A stretch of DNA of 64,000 nucleotides from NCBI RefSeq assembly GCF_014779765.1, contig NZ_JACXZA010000001.1, positions 310,001 to 374,000 on the forward strand, written 5' to 3'. The number at the start of each line of letters is the position of its first letter. Positions within the stretch are counted from its first letter, which is position 1. The stretch is from Paenibacillus terricola. Lineage in GTDB: Bacteria; Bacillota; Bacilli; Paenibacillales; Paenibacillaceae. The position numbers were made by a program, and so were the translations under genes. A model generated the notes under the pieces. That model did no database searches and was not told the origin of the DNA. It was given only the letters and a program-made list of their open reading frames with translations. This document shows positions 7,088 to 14,493 of this stretch, one piece after another.

Positions 7088-8224
7088 TTATCCGTGATGG
7101 TGCACCGCGCAGCGGTTCGGTCCGATTTCCAGTTCGATCGCTTTATCCGTATCCACCTTCAGCTCGCCGCGGTTGATGGCGATGATTTCTTCGAAATTCG
7201 GCGGTTTCTCCGAAGAAGCTGCGCCTGCAACCTGTTCGGTGAAGGCTTCCTTATCCGTATTTTGCATGATTTCATTGTTATTGCGGATTTCTCCGAACAA
7301 GGCGCCAACGATCCCGTCGTCCCCGATTTCTTGAATATCCGCGTAATGTCCAGGCAGGATGAGGCAATCGTCCGGCAAATCCTTCAGCTTGTTAAAGACG
7401 GTGTCGTACAGATCCATCGCCCATTCCTTTGCTTTGCCGCCAAGATCGGGTCTGCCGAGGCCGCCGACGAAAATCGTGTCTCCCGACATCATGAATCGGT
7501 CTTCGATCAAGAAGGATGTGGAACCCGGCGTATGGCCCGGCGTCGGAATCGCTAGAATCTGCACATCGATTTCGCCTACACGAATTTGTTTATGATTTTC
7601 CAACGGTTCAAACGCAAGCTCTGTGCCCTTCGCCTCGCCGGAAGAAATATAATAAGTCGCGCCGGTTTGCGAAGCCAGCTTGACGCCTCCGGATATGTGG
7701 TCGGCGTGCAGGTGGGAATCCACGATATGCTCGATTTCGAAGCCCTGCTGTTTCGCCATTTCCACATAAAATTCCGTTTGCAAACTTGGATCGACAATCA
7801 GAGCTTTCCCTTCGGAAACGACCACGTAAGACAGACAGCCTTTGGACAAGCGGTTGACCTGAATCAACTTCAGTTTGTCCTGGTCACTAACAACTGTCGG
7901 ATAATAAAACTGGCTCCATGCCAGCATGCCGCCGTCCAGGGAATACGTCTTATAGCCTTTCTCCATCAACAGCTCCGCCACAAAAGCCGATGAACCGCCT
8001 TTGGCACACAGAACGACAAGCTCGCTCTCTTTCGGGAGATCGACGAATAGTGAGTCGTCCTCCTCCAGGAAGTTAAAGTACGGGATGTTAACCGACTTGA
8101 CGGTTTTCCCTTCGATTCTCCAATCGTTGTAGTCCGTTTCATTGCGGACATCGAGAATGACGACATCTTCTCCGGCATTCATTTTGCGGTAAAGCTCTTC
8201 AGCAGTAATAATAGGTACGCTCAT
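7088..8224 (-). CDS. Rhodanese-metallo-beta-lactamase fusion, persulfide dioxygenase (ETHE1/CstB) like
   Basis: Cytoplasmic sulfur-detoxifying fusion of 378 residues. Residues 1-110 are a rhodanese domain with DVRNETDY and the active-site Cys73 in VVLCAKGG; residues 115-310 are a persulfide dioxygenase-type metallo-beta-lactamase domain with H171-x-H173-x-D175-H176 (SHLHADHISGG), TPGHTPGS and SGDTIFVGGLGRPDLGG, and the LPGHY motif. The tail ends NRCAVHHHG, unusually rich in His next to a Cys. Family knowledge: the dioxygenase oxidises glutathione, bacillithiol or CoA persulfide to sulfite while the rhodanese moves sulfane sulfur. The order here is rhodanese first, then MBL, unlike S. aureus CstB. 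Two CstR/CsoR-like operators lie upstream, fitting induction by persulfide, yet no cstR gene adjoins. It is the only gene of its transcription unit. Confidence 0.88.
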   Translation of the reverse strand: MSVPIITAEELYRKMNAGEDVVILDVRNETDYNDWRIEGKTVKSVNIPYFNFLEEDDSLFVDLPKESELVVLCAKGGSSAFVAELLMEKGYKTYSLDGGMLAWSQFYYPTVVSDQDKLKLIQVNRLSKGCLSYVVVSEGKALIVDPSLQTEFYVEMAKQQGFEIEHIVDSHLHADHISGGVKLASQTGATYYISSGEAKGTELAFEPLENHKQIRVGEIDVQILAIPTPGHTPGSTSFLIEDRFMMSGDTIFVGGLGRPDLGGKAKEWAMDLYDTVFNKLKDLPDDCLILPGHYADIQEIGDDGIVGALFGEIRNNNEIMQNTDKEAFTEQVAGAASSEKPPNFEEIIAINRGELKVDTDKAIELEIGPNRCAVHHHG

Positions 8225-8307
8225 GTCGGGCTCCTTCCTGAAACATCGTTTTATTTGTTTCCTTCGATGGGACAGATTAATCGGGTTTTCCGATTTCTGA
8301 GAAGATC

Positions 8308-8339
8308 CCTCTTACATACCCCAATGGGTATGTAAGAGG
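8308..8339. promoter_or_regulatory. Long inverted repeat containing a CstR/CsoR-like operator
   Basis: Two perfect 14-base arms (CCTCTTACATACCC and its complement) flank a four-base CAAT spacer. The core ATACCC-N4-GGGTAT resembles operators of the CsoR/CstR family. It lies about 85-115 bases upstream of the persulfide dioxygenase start. A terminator role is unlikely since no T tract follows the stem on either strand in the needed place. Confidence 0.6.
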
Positions 8340-8392
8340 TCAAAAAAAAGTGATGCTTCTATTGCTTCTCCGGTTGAGATATGATGCATCAT

Positions 8393-8408
8393 ATACCCTG
8401 TGGGGTAT
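8393..8408. promoter_or_regulatory. Second CstR/CsoR-like operator
   Basis: ATACCC-TGTG-GGGTAT has the same six-base arms and four-base spacer as the core of the longer inverted repeat about 77 bases away. Paired sites of this kind occur upstream of sulfur-stress operons controlled by persulfide-sensing CstR. The bound regulator is inferred, not seen in the window. Confidence 0.6.
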
Positions 8409-8639
8409 TGCAATTATCTTATAAAAAGCGCAAATGGAAGTCAATATATGATCGAGGGGCGGATTTGACGCTTCTGTTACGATTTGCTTGCCGAGTGTTA
8501 ATAAAAATTTCGTTTCAACATGATTCAACCTCTTTGTTATAGGGTTTGAACTTGATAAAGTGTTGAGATTTGTTCAGTACAATGGACTTCATACTGGTTA
8601 AATGGACGAACCTTGCAGACTCGATAAAGGTGGATAATC

Positions 8640-9311
8640 GTGCACACAATTATGGTTGTAGACGATGATGAAGAGATCGTATCGTTGCTGACGGATTATT
8701 TGGAGATAAACGGCTATTTCGTCGTTGCGGCAAAAAACGGAAAACAAGCGTTGGAGAAGGCGACGGGGCAGCTGGATCTGATCCTGCTGGACATCGGATT
8801 GCCCGATCTGGACGGACTCGAAGTGTGCGCACGGATTCGCGAGCATGTTTCTTGTCCGATCCTTTTTCTGACCGCGAAGGTAGAGGAGTTGGATAAAATC
8901 AACGCTTTCCGCACGGGCGGGGATGATTACATCGAGAAGCCTTTCAGCATCAGAGAGCTAGGGGCAAGGATAGAGGCGCATCTGCGAAGAGAACGCCGCA
9001 AAGCGAACAAGCAACGGTCGATTTTCGAGGGCGGGATCGTCGTCGATTACGGGGGCAAAAAGGTTCTGGTTAACGGTGAACAGATTCAGCTGTCCAAGAA
9101 AGAATATGAGATCGTAGAGCTGCTCTCGATAAATGCCGGACAGGTATTCGACAGAGAGCGGATCTATGAACGAGTATGGGGCTTCGAGAAAGAGGGCGAT
9201 TCCGGCGTGATCATGGAGCATATTCGCAAAATCCGCAAAAAACTCGCTGAGCACACCGATCGAACAATCATTGATACGGTCTGGGGGGTAGGTTATCTAT
9301 GGAACGGCTGA
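8640..9311 (+). CDS. OmpR/PhoB-family response regulator (VanR-like)
   Basis: Transcription factor of 223 residues. The receiver domain spans residues 1-120 with the acidic pocket D8-D9-D10, phospho-acceptor D51 (LILLDIGLPDLDG), and conserved Thr/Lys in FLTAK and DYIEKPFS. Residues 130-223 form an OmpR-type winged helix (QLSKKEYEIVELL, followed by VWGFEKEGDSGVIMEHIRKIRKKL and DTVWGVGYLW). The start is a GTG with AAAGGTGG upstream. Its 3' end overlaps the histidine kinase gene by 13 bases, so the two are translationally coupled. The third co-directional gene encodes a VanZ protein, so the unit resembles VanR-VanS-VanZ, but no VanHAX genes are present. Likely target: its own operon and cell-envelope genes. 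Confidence 0.9.
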   Translation: MHTIMVVDDDEEIVSLLTDYLEINGYFVVAAKNGKQALEKATGQLDLILLDIGLPDLDGLEVCARIREHVSCPILFLTAKVEELDKINAFRTGGDDYIEKPFSIRELGARIEAHLRRERRKANKQRSIFEGGIVVDYGGKKVLVNGEQIQLSKKEYEIVELLSINAGQVFDRERIYERVWGFEKEGDSGVIMEHIRKIRKKLAEHTDRTIIDTVWGVGYLWNG

Positions 9312-10438
9312 AAAGGCTATCCTTGCGAACAAGCCTGTTCCTCTTGATGGCGGTTGCCGCTTCGGGGGCCTCCATTCTTTCCATACTCGTTCAAAATGGA
9401 TGTGCAAGCGCAACGGGCAGGATCATGCGCAAGTATACGGCCGTTCAGTCCGACAATTTGCTTGTCGTCCATTCCGAGCTCTCTGCGAGAGACGAACTCC
9501 TTGTTCAGCTGTTGAAATGGACGTCGAATCTGTTTCCGATCGTCATATTCTGCCTGTTCATCTTCTTGGCGGCGCGGAAGTACTACCTATCGAAGCTGGA
9601 ACGCCCGATTGCTCTGCTCATCGAAGGGGCCGATCAGATCTCAAGTCATAATCTTGATTTTCGATTGAGCTATGACGGGAAGGACGAGATGAACGAAGTG
9701 GTCCAGGCATTCGAGAAGATGCGGGTCGAGCTGGAAAACAATCATATCAAGATGTGGCGGGCGGTCGAAGAGAGAAGACGGCTGAACGCCGCATTCGCCC
9801 ATGATTTGCGGACCCCGATCACTGCGCTCAAAGGGTATAACGATTTTCTGATCGAATATTTGCCTTCCAATCAATTGACGCTCGAGAAGACAAGAAGGGT
9901 GCTTCATTCGGTTTCGATAAGCATCGCAAGAATCGAACAATATGTCGAGAGCATGAGCTCTATCAGCCGCCTGGAGGACATTCGCGTGCATAAGACGGAT
10001 ATCCTTCCTGTAAGGCTGAATGAAGCGCTACATGAGCTTTTGAGCATGCACGTCCCGCCAGATCGCCTTCGGTACCGATTACGCATGTCTATTCAAGAGG
10101 CGAAGATCAGGGTCGACGATGAGCTGGTCATTCGCGTAGCGGAAAATCTTATATCCAACGCCGTTCGCCACGCTGCCTCGGAAGTCGTGATCGAATGCCG
10201 AACAATGGAGGGAGAGCTGGCGCTAACGGTTCGGGATGACGGGGCGGGATTTAGCGGCGAAGGGCTGCGAATGGCGAAGAAGCCTTATTATCATGACCCC
10301 TTGACGATCAAAGGACAAGCGGGAATAGGGCTTTATATATGCGAAGTATTGTGCCGGAAGCATGGCGGAAGCTTGGCGCTCGCTAACGGCGAGAATGGAG
10401 GGGCCAGCGTGACGGCAGTATTTTCCTGCCGAAATTGA
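9299..10438 (+). CDS. Sensor histidine kinase (VanS-like)
   Basis: Membrane histidine kinase of 379 residues. Membrane helices lie at about residues 11-31 and 79-92, with a short 45-residue extracellular loop. HAMP follows (LERPIALLIEGADQI to EMNEVVQAFEKMR), then HisKA with phospho-acceptor His168 in FAHDLRTPIT. The HATPase domain has the N box 'VAENLISNAVRHA', G1 VRDDGAGF and G2 GIGLYI. The short sensor loop resembles VanS and other envelope-stress kinases that detect signals at the membrane. It overlaps the response regulator gene, and the downstream VanZ gene starts 78 bases later. Inference: it senses envelope-active compounds; glycopeptide resistance itself is not supported because ligase genes are absent. 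Confidence 0.9.
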   Translation: MERLKRLSLRTSLFLLMAVAASGASILSILVQNGCASATGRIMRKYTAVQSDNLLVVHSELSARDELLVQLLKWTSNLFPIVIFCLFIFLAARKYYLSKLERPIALLIEGADQISSHNLDFRLSYDGKDEMNEVVQAFEKMRVELENNHIKMWRAVEERRRLNAAFAHDLRTPITALKGYNDFLIEYLPSNQLTLEKTRRVLHSVSISIARIEQYVESMSSISRLEDIRVHKTDILPVRLNEALHELLSMHVPPDRLRYRLRMSIQEAKIRVDDELVIRVAENLISNAVRHAASEVVIECRTMEGELALTVRDDGAGFSGEGLRMAKKPYYHDPLTIKGQAGIGLYICEVLCRKHGGSLALANGENGGASVTAVFSCRN

Positions 10439-10515
10439 GAAAAGGTTGAGATTTATGCGGTATTCTCTTCTTGCACCGAGAACAATCGGAATGAAGCAAG
10501 AGGAGTGTATGATCA

Positions 10516-11856
10516 TTGAATAAGAAGGTTATCTCTGGATTAATAGTTGTCGCATGGCTCGCTTACCTCGCTTTTCTCGTAAAAATCATCTTATTGAAAA
10601 CAGAATCGCTCTCGGATATATTCTTGGGTCGGTCGAGCGGCTATCGGTCGTATAATCTCGTTCCTTTTCGAATCTTTGTCGATTATGGCACCTATTTACG
10701 TTCCTCGAATTGGCTTCGGGCATTCTCGAATATAGCCGGCAACCTGGCGGTTTTTGTCCCATTCGGGCTGCTGCTGCCGTCGTTGTCTCCACGCTTCCAA
10801 CAACGTTTTTCCATGCCGGTCATGCTCGCTCTGGGCTTAAGCATCCTCTTTGAAAGCCTGCAATACGTTCTGGCTCTAGGGAGCGCCGATATTGATGATG
10901 TGCTGCTTAACGTGGCGGGAGCTGCTGTTGGCGTGGCAGCGTTCCGCAGGGTCTCCCGCTGGACGGGCTCGAATCAATTGCAGACACGGATTCTTATCCT
11001 GGCGATGCTGGCTGTCGGCAGCGTCCCTGCTATGTGGATTGCAACCGAAGAGTTCGGTCAAATGCTTGGCCTGACGAAATACGAGACGATCTATGAAGGC
11101 TTCGAGCCTATTCCGAAACGGGAGGCCGATGCGGAAGGGACGCTCGTGCAGTTAACGGACAAGCAGCTGGTTTATTATCAGGGACTGCTTACCGGTAATG
11201 AGGCCACGGATCAATGGTTGGAGAAGCGTCAGGTTCGTCTGAATGAACGTACGCAAGTATATCGGCGCACGATCGTCAGCGGGAAATCCAGCAGTACGAT
11301 ACGGTATGAAAGGTTGGCATCCAAGCAGTATGACAGTCTTCCGGACCATGCGATGCTGACGCTGTGGTTCGAGCAGCAATCGAATGTACCGGATGTTATC
11401 GTCATCTCCGATCCGCTCGTCCCTAGCAAAGGAACCCAAACGATATCGACTGCAATGGAGGGGCATACCGATCATTCGCAAGCTCCTTCGACGGAAGAGG
11501 AGCTGCGCCGAAGCGATCGGAAAGTCCCTCCGGAAGCTCCAACTGAGGAAATCTCAGGCTCGATTATGGAAGTGGATGGAGACAACATCACGCTCAATCT
11601 AAGCGTTACCCAGGAGACCGAGGGAGGCGCGGCGGTTGCTGTAACGGGACTGGGAGAGAATGCGATTAAGGTTAATGTGAAGGTAACGGAGGGGACGAAG
11701 TATACGCTGCGAATAGCGAACAAGAGCGGCACGACCTACAAGGATCATGCCGCGAACCTTGATATGCTCGCTTCGGATCAAACCGTTCAGATTACGGGCA
11801 AGCGCGAGGGTTCGATTTTTCGAGTGGAATCTATTCTGATTTATCGATTCGAATAA
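10516..11856 (+). CDS. VanZ-family membrane protein with long C-terminal extension
   Basis: Membrane protein of 446 residues. Residues 1-165 are a VanZ domain: four to five helices with 'SYNLVPFRIFVDY', 'GNLAVFVPFGLLLP', 'FESLQYVLALGSADIDDVLLN' and AGAAVG. VanZ proteins confer low-level teicoplanin or lipoglycopeptide tolerance by an unresolved mechanism. The remaining 280 residues are outside the normal family length (about 160-200): an extracellular-like region, a Ser/Thr/Glu/Pro linker around residues 320-350 and a C-terminal beta-rich part. The start is a TTG with AGAGGAG upstream; an ATG seven bases earlier opens only a four-codon frame. It follows the two-component pair on the same strand. 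Inference: the kinase-regulator pair controls it. Confidence 0.82.
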   Translation: MNKKVISGLIVVAWLAYLAFLVKIILLKTESLSDIFLGRSSGYRSYNLVPFRIFVDYGTYLRSSNWLRAFSNIAGNLAVFVPFGLLLPSLSPRFQQRFSMPVMLALGLSILFESLQYVLALGSADIDDVLLNVAGAAVGVAAFRRVSRWTGSNQLQTRILILAMLAVGSVPAMWIATEEFGQMLGLTKYETIYEGFEPIPKREADAEGTLVQLTDKQLVYYQGLLTGNEATDQWLEKRQVRLNERTQVYRRTIVSGKSSSTIRYERLASKQYDSLPDHAMLTLWFEQQSNVPDVIVISDPLVPSKGTQTISTAMEGHTDHSQAPSTEEELRRSDRKVPPEAPTEEISGSIMEVDGDNITLNLSVTQETEGGAAVAVTGLGENAIKVNVKVTEGTKYTLRIANKSGTTYKDHAANLDMLASDQTVQITGKREGSIFRVESILIYRFE

Positions 11857-11958
11857 GATGACAATACCGTCGGAATAAGAAGGGCAAGGCATAGTGACTC
11901 AGGATGAAAAGTTAAAAGGCGGAAATGTTAATCGCATTATAGAATGAAGTAGATGTTG

Positions 11959-12366
11959 TCAGCCTTTCCCGCGCATCATGCCGATTAGCGAGCTAAGGTC
12001 TTCTTCTACTGAGAACTCGCGGACGATCGCCGTCGGCAGACCGTCACTCATTCGCCATACGAAGTTGTACAGTACAGCTTTTCCTTCCTTTTCCCGGCGG
12101 AGAAGAACAGATCCGTGATCGTCGTAGATGGTAGTGGTGAGGTACTGCACGTCTTCGGTCGTTCCAAGCGAAGTACCGCCACCTTGCTGTATGCGGCGAA
12201 ATGTTTGCATGAACTGCTCCTTCGTAATCGATACGGTCTGCCCGAGCTTATCCGTCCGAATGTTGATGAAGTCGGGCGCATAAATCGCTTCCAGCCTATC
12301 CAGGTCCAATACGGTTCCCGCTTGAAAATAACCGTCCATCGCTTCGATTAACGCATTGTTCTCCAT
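11959..12366 (-). CDS. SnoaL-like / nuclear transport factor 2-fold protein
   Basis: Small protein of 135 residues with the NTF2/SnoaL-like cone fold pattern: 'LIEAMDGYFQAGTVLDLDRLEAIYAPDFINIRTD' at the N-terminus, a middle beta-sheet with 'TTTIYDDHGSVLLRRE' and a C-terminal strand. Members include polyketide cyclases, limonene-epoxide hydrolases and many ligand-binding proteins of unknown role; catalytic residues cannot be fixed here. AGGAGAG lies ahead of the ATG. It is convergent with the VanZ gene and lies 79 bases downstream of the reductase-like gene on the same strand, so it may be the last gene of a small group controlled with the neighbouring hydrolase. Confidence 0.7.
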   Translation of the reverse strand: MENNALIEAMDGYFQAGTVLDLDRLEAIYAPDFINIRTDKLGQTVSITKEQFMQTFRRIQQGGGTSLGTTEDVQYLTTTIYDDHGSVLLRREKEGKAVLYNFVWRMSDGLPTAIVREFSVEEDLSSLIGMMRGKG

Positions 12367-12445
12367 GTTTGATCTCTCCTAATGGTTCGATTTGGTTAAG
12401 ATCATATTAGAGCGCATATATAAACTGAAGTTAAACTTTGGGTTT

Positions 12446-12961
12446 TCATTGTTGGAAACAGATCGCATAACGCAGTTGAACGATGCCGCTGCCAAGCGGC
12501 CTGCAGTCCAACAGTTGCACAGGCTGATAACGATAGTTTTCTTGATCGATTAAGAGGTTCAATCCCTTACCTTCCAGCACGGGCGCCACATTAAAAATCA
12601 CTTCGTCAACAAGTCCTTGACCCAGGAACGAATTGTGGATATCGGCGCCGCCGCTAATAAGAGCGGTCTGATGGCCTTTCTCCTTCAGGTAAATCAAAGC
12701 TTCTTCCGGCGATCTTACGACTTTTACGTCCGGGATTTCCGGGGCGCTGTTCGAAACGACAACGATATCGATATCGGCGAAGGGCCCTGGTCCGCCGCTG
12801 CCGCGCATACCTTCGAAGGTCCGACGTCCGACAATGAAATTTCCAGCGGCTTTGGCTTCCGCAAAGAAGTCGTCTAGCGCTTCTTGTTTCGGCGGATTAT
12901 CGGGGCTGGATTGCGCATAATTGCCGTTGGCGGTTAAAGTTGCCCACAAGATTGTTTTCAT
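12446..12961 (-). CDS. Dihydrofolate reductase-family protein (RibD C-terminal-like)
   Basis: Cytoplasmic protein of 171 residues of the RibD_C/DHFR superfamily. The N-terminus 'LWATLTANGNYAQSSPDNPP' aligns with the first strand and substrate loop, and 'AGNFIVGRRTFEGM' plus 'TALISGGADIHNSFLGQGLVDE' match the NADPH-binding parts; the latter resembles the usual GG..L...L...LVDE motif. Such stand-alone RibD_C proteins are NADPH-dependent reductases of mostly unknown substrate, distinct from true FolA. The ATG at 12961 is chosen because an excellent AAGGAGGAG lies seven bases upstream. It starts 14 bases after the haloalkane-dehalogenase-like gene and is almost surely in its operon. Confidence 0.85.
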   Translation of the reverse strand: MKTILWATLTANGNYAQSSPDNPPKQEALDDFFAEAKAAGNFIVGRRTFEGMRGSGGPGPFADIDIVVVSNSAPEIPDVKVVRSPEEALIYLKEKGHQTALISGGADIHNSFLGQGLVDEVIFNVAPVLEGKGLNLLIDQENYRYQPVQLLDCRPLGSGIVQLRYAICFQQ

Positions 12962-12975
12962 AATATTACTCCTCC

Positions 12976-13848
12976 TTAGATTCGGTTTGATAATGTTCGG
13001 ATAGCTGCTGCCACTCGATCCGGACGGTCTTCTTGAACATAATGCGAAGCATCTTCTAGGATCTCGGTTTCGTTCAGAGGCAAATAGCTCTGCCATTTGG
13101 CCATCTGCTCGAGCGGGAAGCCGGCGCTGTCTTTCGTTCCCCACACAATCTGTGCAGGCAAATCGGATAGATTGGGCAGCTTCGATTCAATATCGGCAAG
13201 CCACTTACGCGCTTTGCGGATATACCGCGGAAAAACCCAAGTCGGTATTCTGGACTTCGGGGTTGGGAACGGGGCGGTATAAGCCTGACGCAAACGATCC
13301 GTAACTTTCTCGGCATGATAAATCCCGTGAGGCACGATGACTTTGGCGAAGAAATTCCGCTTCGTCTGAAGCCAGCGTCCGATAGGCCAGCCTCCCATGG
13401 CGAGCGAGAACAATTTCATTGGCAATATTGTCGCAGGCCACGCCCAAGTATTCATCACGACGATGCCGCGCAGTTTATCTCGATGCCGTACTGCGAAGTT
13501 CAGACCGATCGGACCTCCCCAATCCTGAACGACAAGAATAAATTGCTTCAGATCCAAATGTTGAATAAGGTCATGAACGGCTTTCGACTGCTCTTGCGGC
13601 GTAAATCGGTATCCGTCAGGCGCCTTCGACATCCCGAACCCAGGGTAATCAGGAGCGATGACGCGGAACTCCGTGCGAAGCTCCTTGATTACGTTTCGGT
13701 ACAAGTAAGACCATGTAGGGTTACCATGCAGGAGAAGAACGACTGTCCCTTGGCCTTCATCGACATAGTGGATGTAACCGTCGCGGTAAGGCATCCAGTG
13801 ATCGGTGAACGGGTACTCCGCAGGGTCTATTTCAAATGGTCTAATCAA
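12976..13848 (-). CDS. Alpha/beta hydrolase, haloalkane dehalogenase-like
   Basis: Cytoplasmic alpha/beta-hydrolase of 290 residues. Oxyanion/halide site HGNPTWSYLYR, nucleophile Asp109 with adjacent halide-binding Trp110 (VVQDWGGPIGLNFA), a possible catalytic acid after VWGTKDSAG, and catalytic His in ASHYVQEDRPD fit the haloalkane dehalogenase family: an Asp nucleophile rather than Ser, plus Asn and Trp halide ligands. The family hydrolyses C-halogen bonds; some relatives are epoxide hydrolases, which usually lack this pairing. A TTG start at 13848 is preferred because AAGGAG is eight bases upstream; the GTG at 13857 is directly joined to that site. It is transcribed away from the HxlR gene and forms an operon with the RibD_C-like gene, so the HxlR protein is the likely regulator. 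Confidence 0.82.
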   Translation of the reverse strand: MIRPFEIDPAEYPFTDHWMPYRDGYIHYVDEGQGTVVLLLHGNPTWSYLYRNVIKELRTEFRVIAPDYPGFGMSKAPDGYRFTPQEQSKAVHDLIQHLDLKQFILVVQDWGGPIGLNFAVRHRDKLRGIVVMNTWAWPATILPMKLFSLAMGGWPIGRWLQTKRNFFAKVIVPHGIYHAEKVTDRLRQAYTAPFPTPKSRIPTWVFPRYIRKARKWLADIESKLPNLSDLPAQIVWGTKDSAGFPLEQMAKWQSYLPLNETEILEDASHYVQEDRPDRVAAAIRTLSNRI

Positions 13849-13985
13849 GAAGAACACTCCTTAATAATGTGTACTGGTTATTATTCCCTTTGCTTGATTC
13901 ACATCTTAATGGGTCTGTGGTACATTTGAAAAGTAGTTACATTTAAGTGCAATAGTTTCAAAAAATGAACTATGGAGTGGTTATA

Positions 13986-14348
13986 ATGATAGATCGTTCT
14001 TGCCCGGGTACGGTCGAACCTATTCTGGAGATCTTAGACGGCAAGTGGATGCTCCTTCTCCTATTCGAGCTATTCAACGGGAATCGGCGATTTGGCGAGC
14101 TGCGTCGTAAACTACATCCGATTAGTCCCAAAACGTTAACCGATCGATTGCGTTTGTTAGAGGAGAAGGGGATCGTCACGCGTACGCTTTTCCCTGGTGT
14201 GCCGCTGCATGTCGAATATGACCTAACCGAGAGCGGGAAGGCGTTACAGCCGATTTTTGAAGCGATGTGGAAGTGGACGCAGGAGCATGGCGATTATCTG
14301 CGGAACGGGATGAATGAGGGAAAGCAAGAAGCAGGCGAGATGATGTGA
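13986..14348 (+). CDS. HxlR-family transcriptional regulator
   Basis: Small winged-helix regulator of 120 residues. The N-terminal 'SCPGTVEPILEILDGKW' with Cys6, then 'FGELRRKLHPISPKTLTDRLRLLEEKG', and 'VEYDLTESGKALQPI' are textbook HxlR (YodB/HypR group). The conserved N-terminal Cys is the usual thiol sensor for quinones, diamide or hypochlorite. The ATG at 13986 has TGGAGTGG seven bases upstream; an ATG at 13965 lacks a site. It is divergent from the dehalogenase/reductase operon with 137 bases between the starts, the typical arrangement for a local regulator. Inference: it represses that operon until electrophilic stress modifies it. Confidence 0.9.
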   Translation: MIDRSCPGTVEPILEILDGKWMLLLLFELFNGNRRFGELRRKLHPISPKTLTDRLRLLEEKGIVTRTLFPGVPLHVEYDLTESGKALQPIFEAMWKWTQEHGDYLRNGMNEGKQEAGEMM

Positions 14349-14420
14349 TGATCTCTCCATGCAGCGATTGATCTCTGTTGGCTCTCATTCATGATGTGAT
14401 AAAAAACAACAGGAACACGC

Positions 14421-14452
14421 AAAGAACTCCTGAGAATTCTCAGGAGTTCTTT
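14421..14452. terminator. Bidirectional terminator-like perfect palindrome
   Basis: A 32-base perfect palindrome (arms AAAGAACTCCTGAGAA) lies between the convergent HxlR and solute-binding protein genes. Flanking T/A tracts are short, but its placement favours a shared terminator for both. Confidence 0.65.
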
Positions 14453-14493
14453 GACATGACCATAATTCATCAAACATACGGCCTCGATCTTTA

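Larger units (their letters stand above)
8225..8639. other. Divergent intergenic region with CstR/CsoR-like operators
   Basis: About 415 bases between divergent transcription units. The left half holds two symmetrical ATACCC/GGGTAT sites, described separately, controlling the leftward sulfur gene. The right half leads to the rightward two-component genes and is AT-rich; no confident promoter hexamers could be fixed there. The short open frames inside it look spurious. Confidence 0.6.

Noticed and set aside
8308-8339. Inverted repeat as an intrinsic terminator
   Set aside because: The A tract follows the stem on the plus strand, giving the T tract before the stem on the minus strand, the wrong order for termination. 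Operator-like core favours a regulatory role.
8640-11856. Glycopeptide resistance cluster
   Set aside because: VanRS-like and VanZ genes alone do not make D-Ala-D-Lac; no VanH, VanA/B-type ligase or VanX is present.
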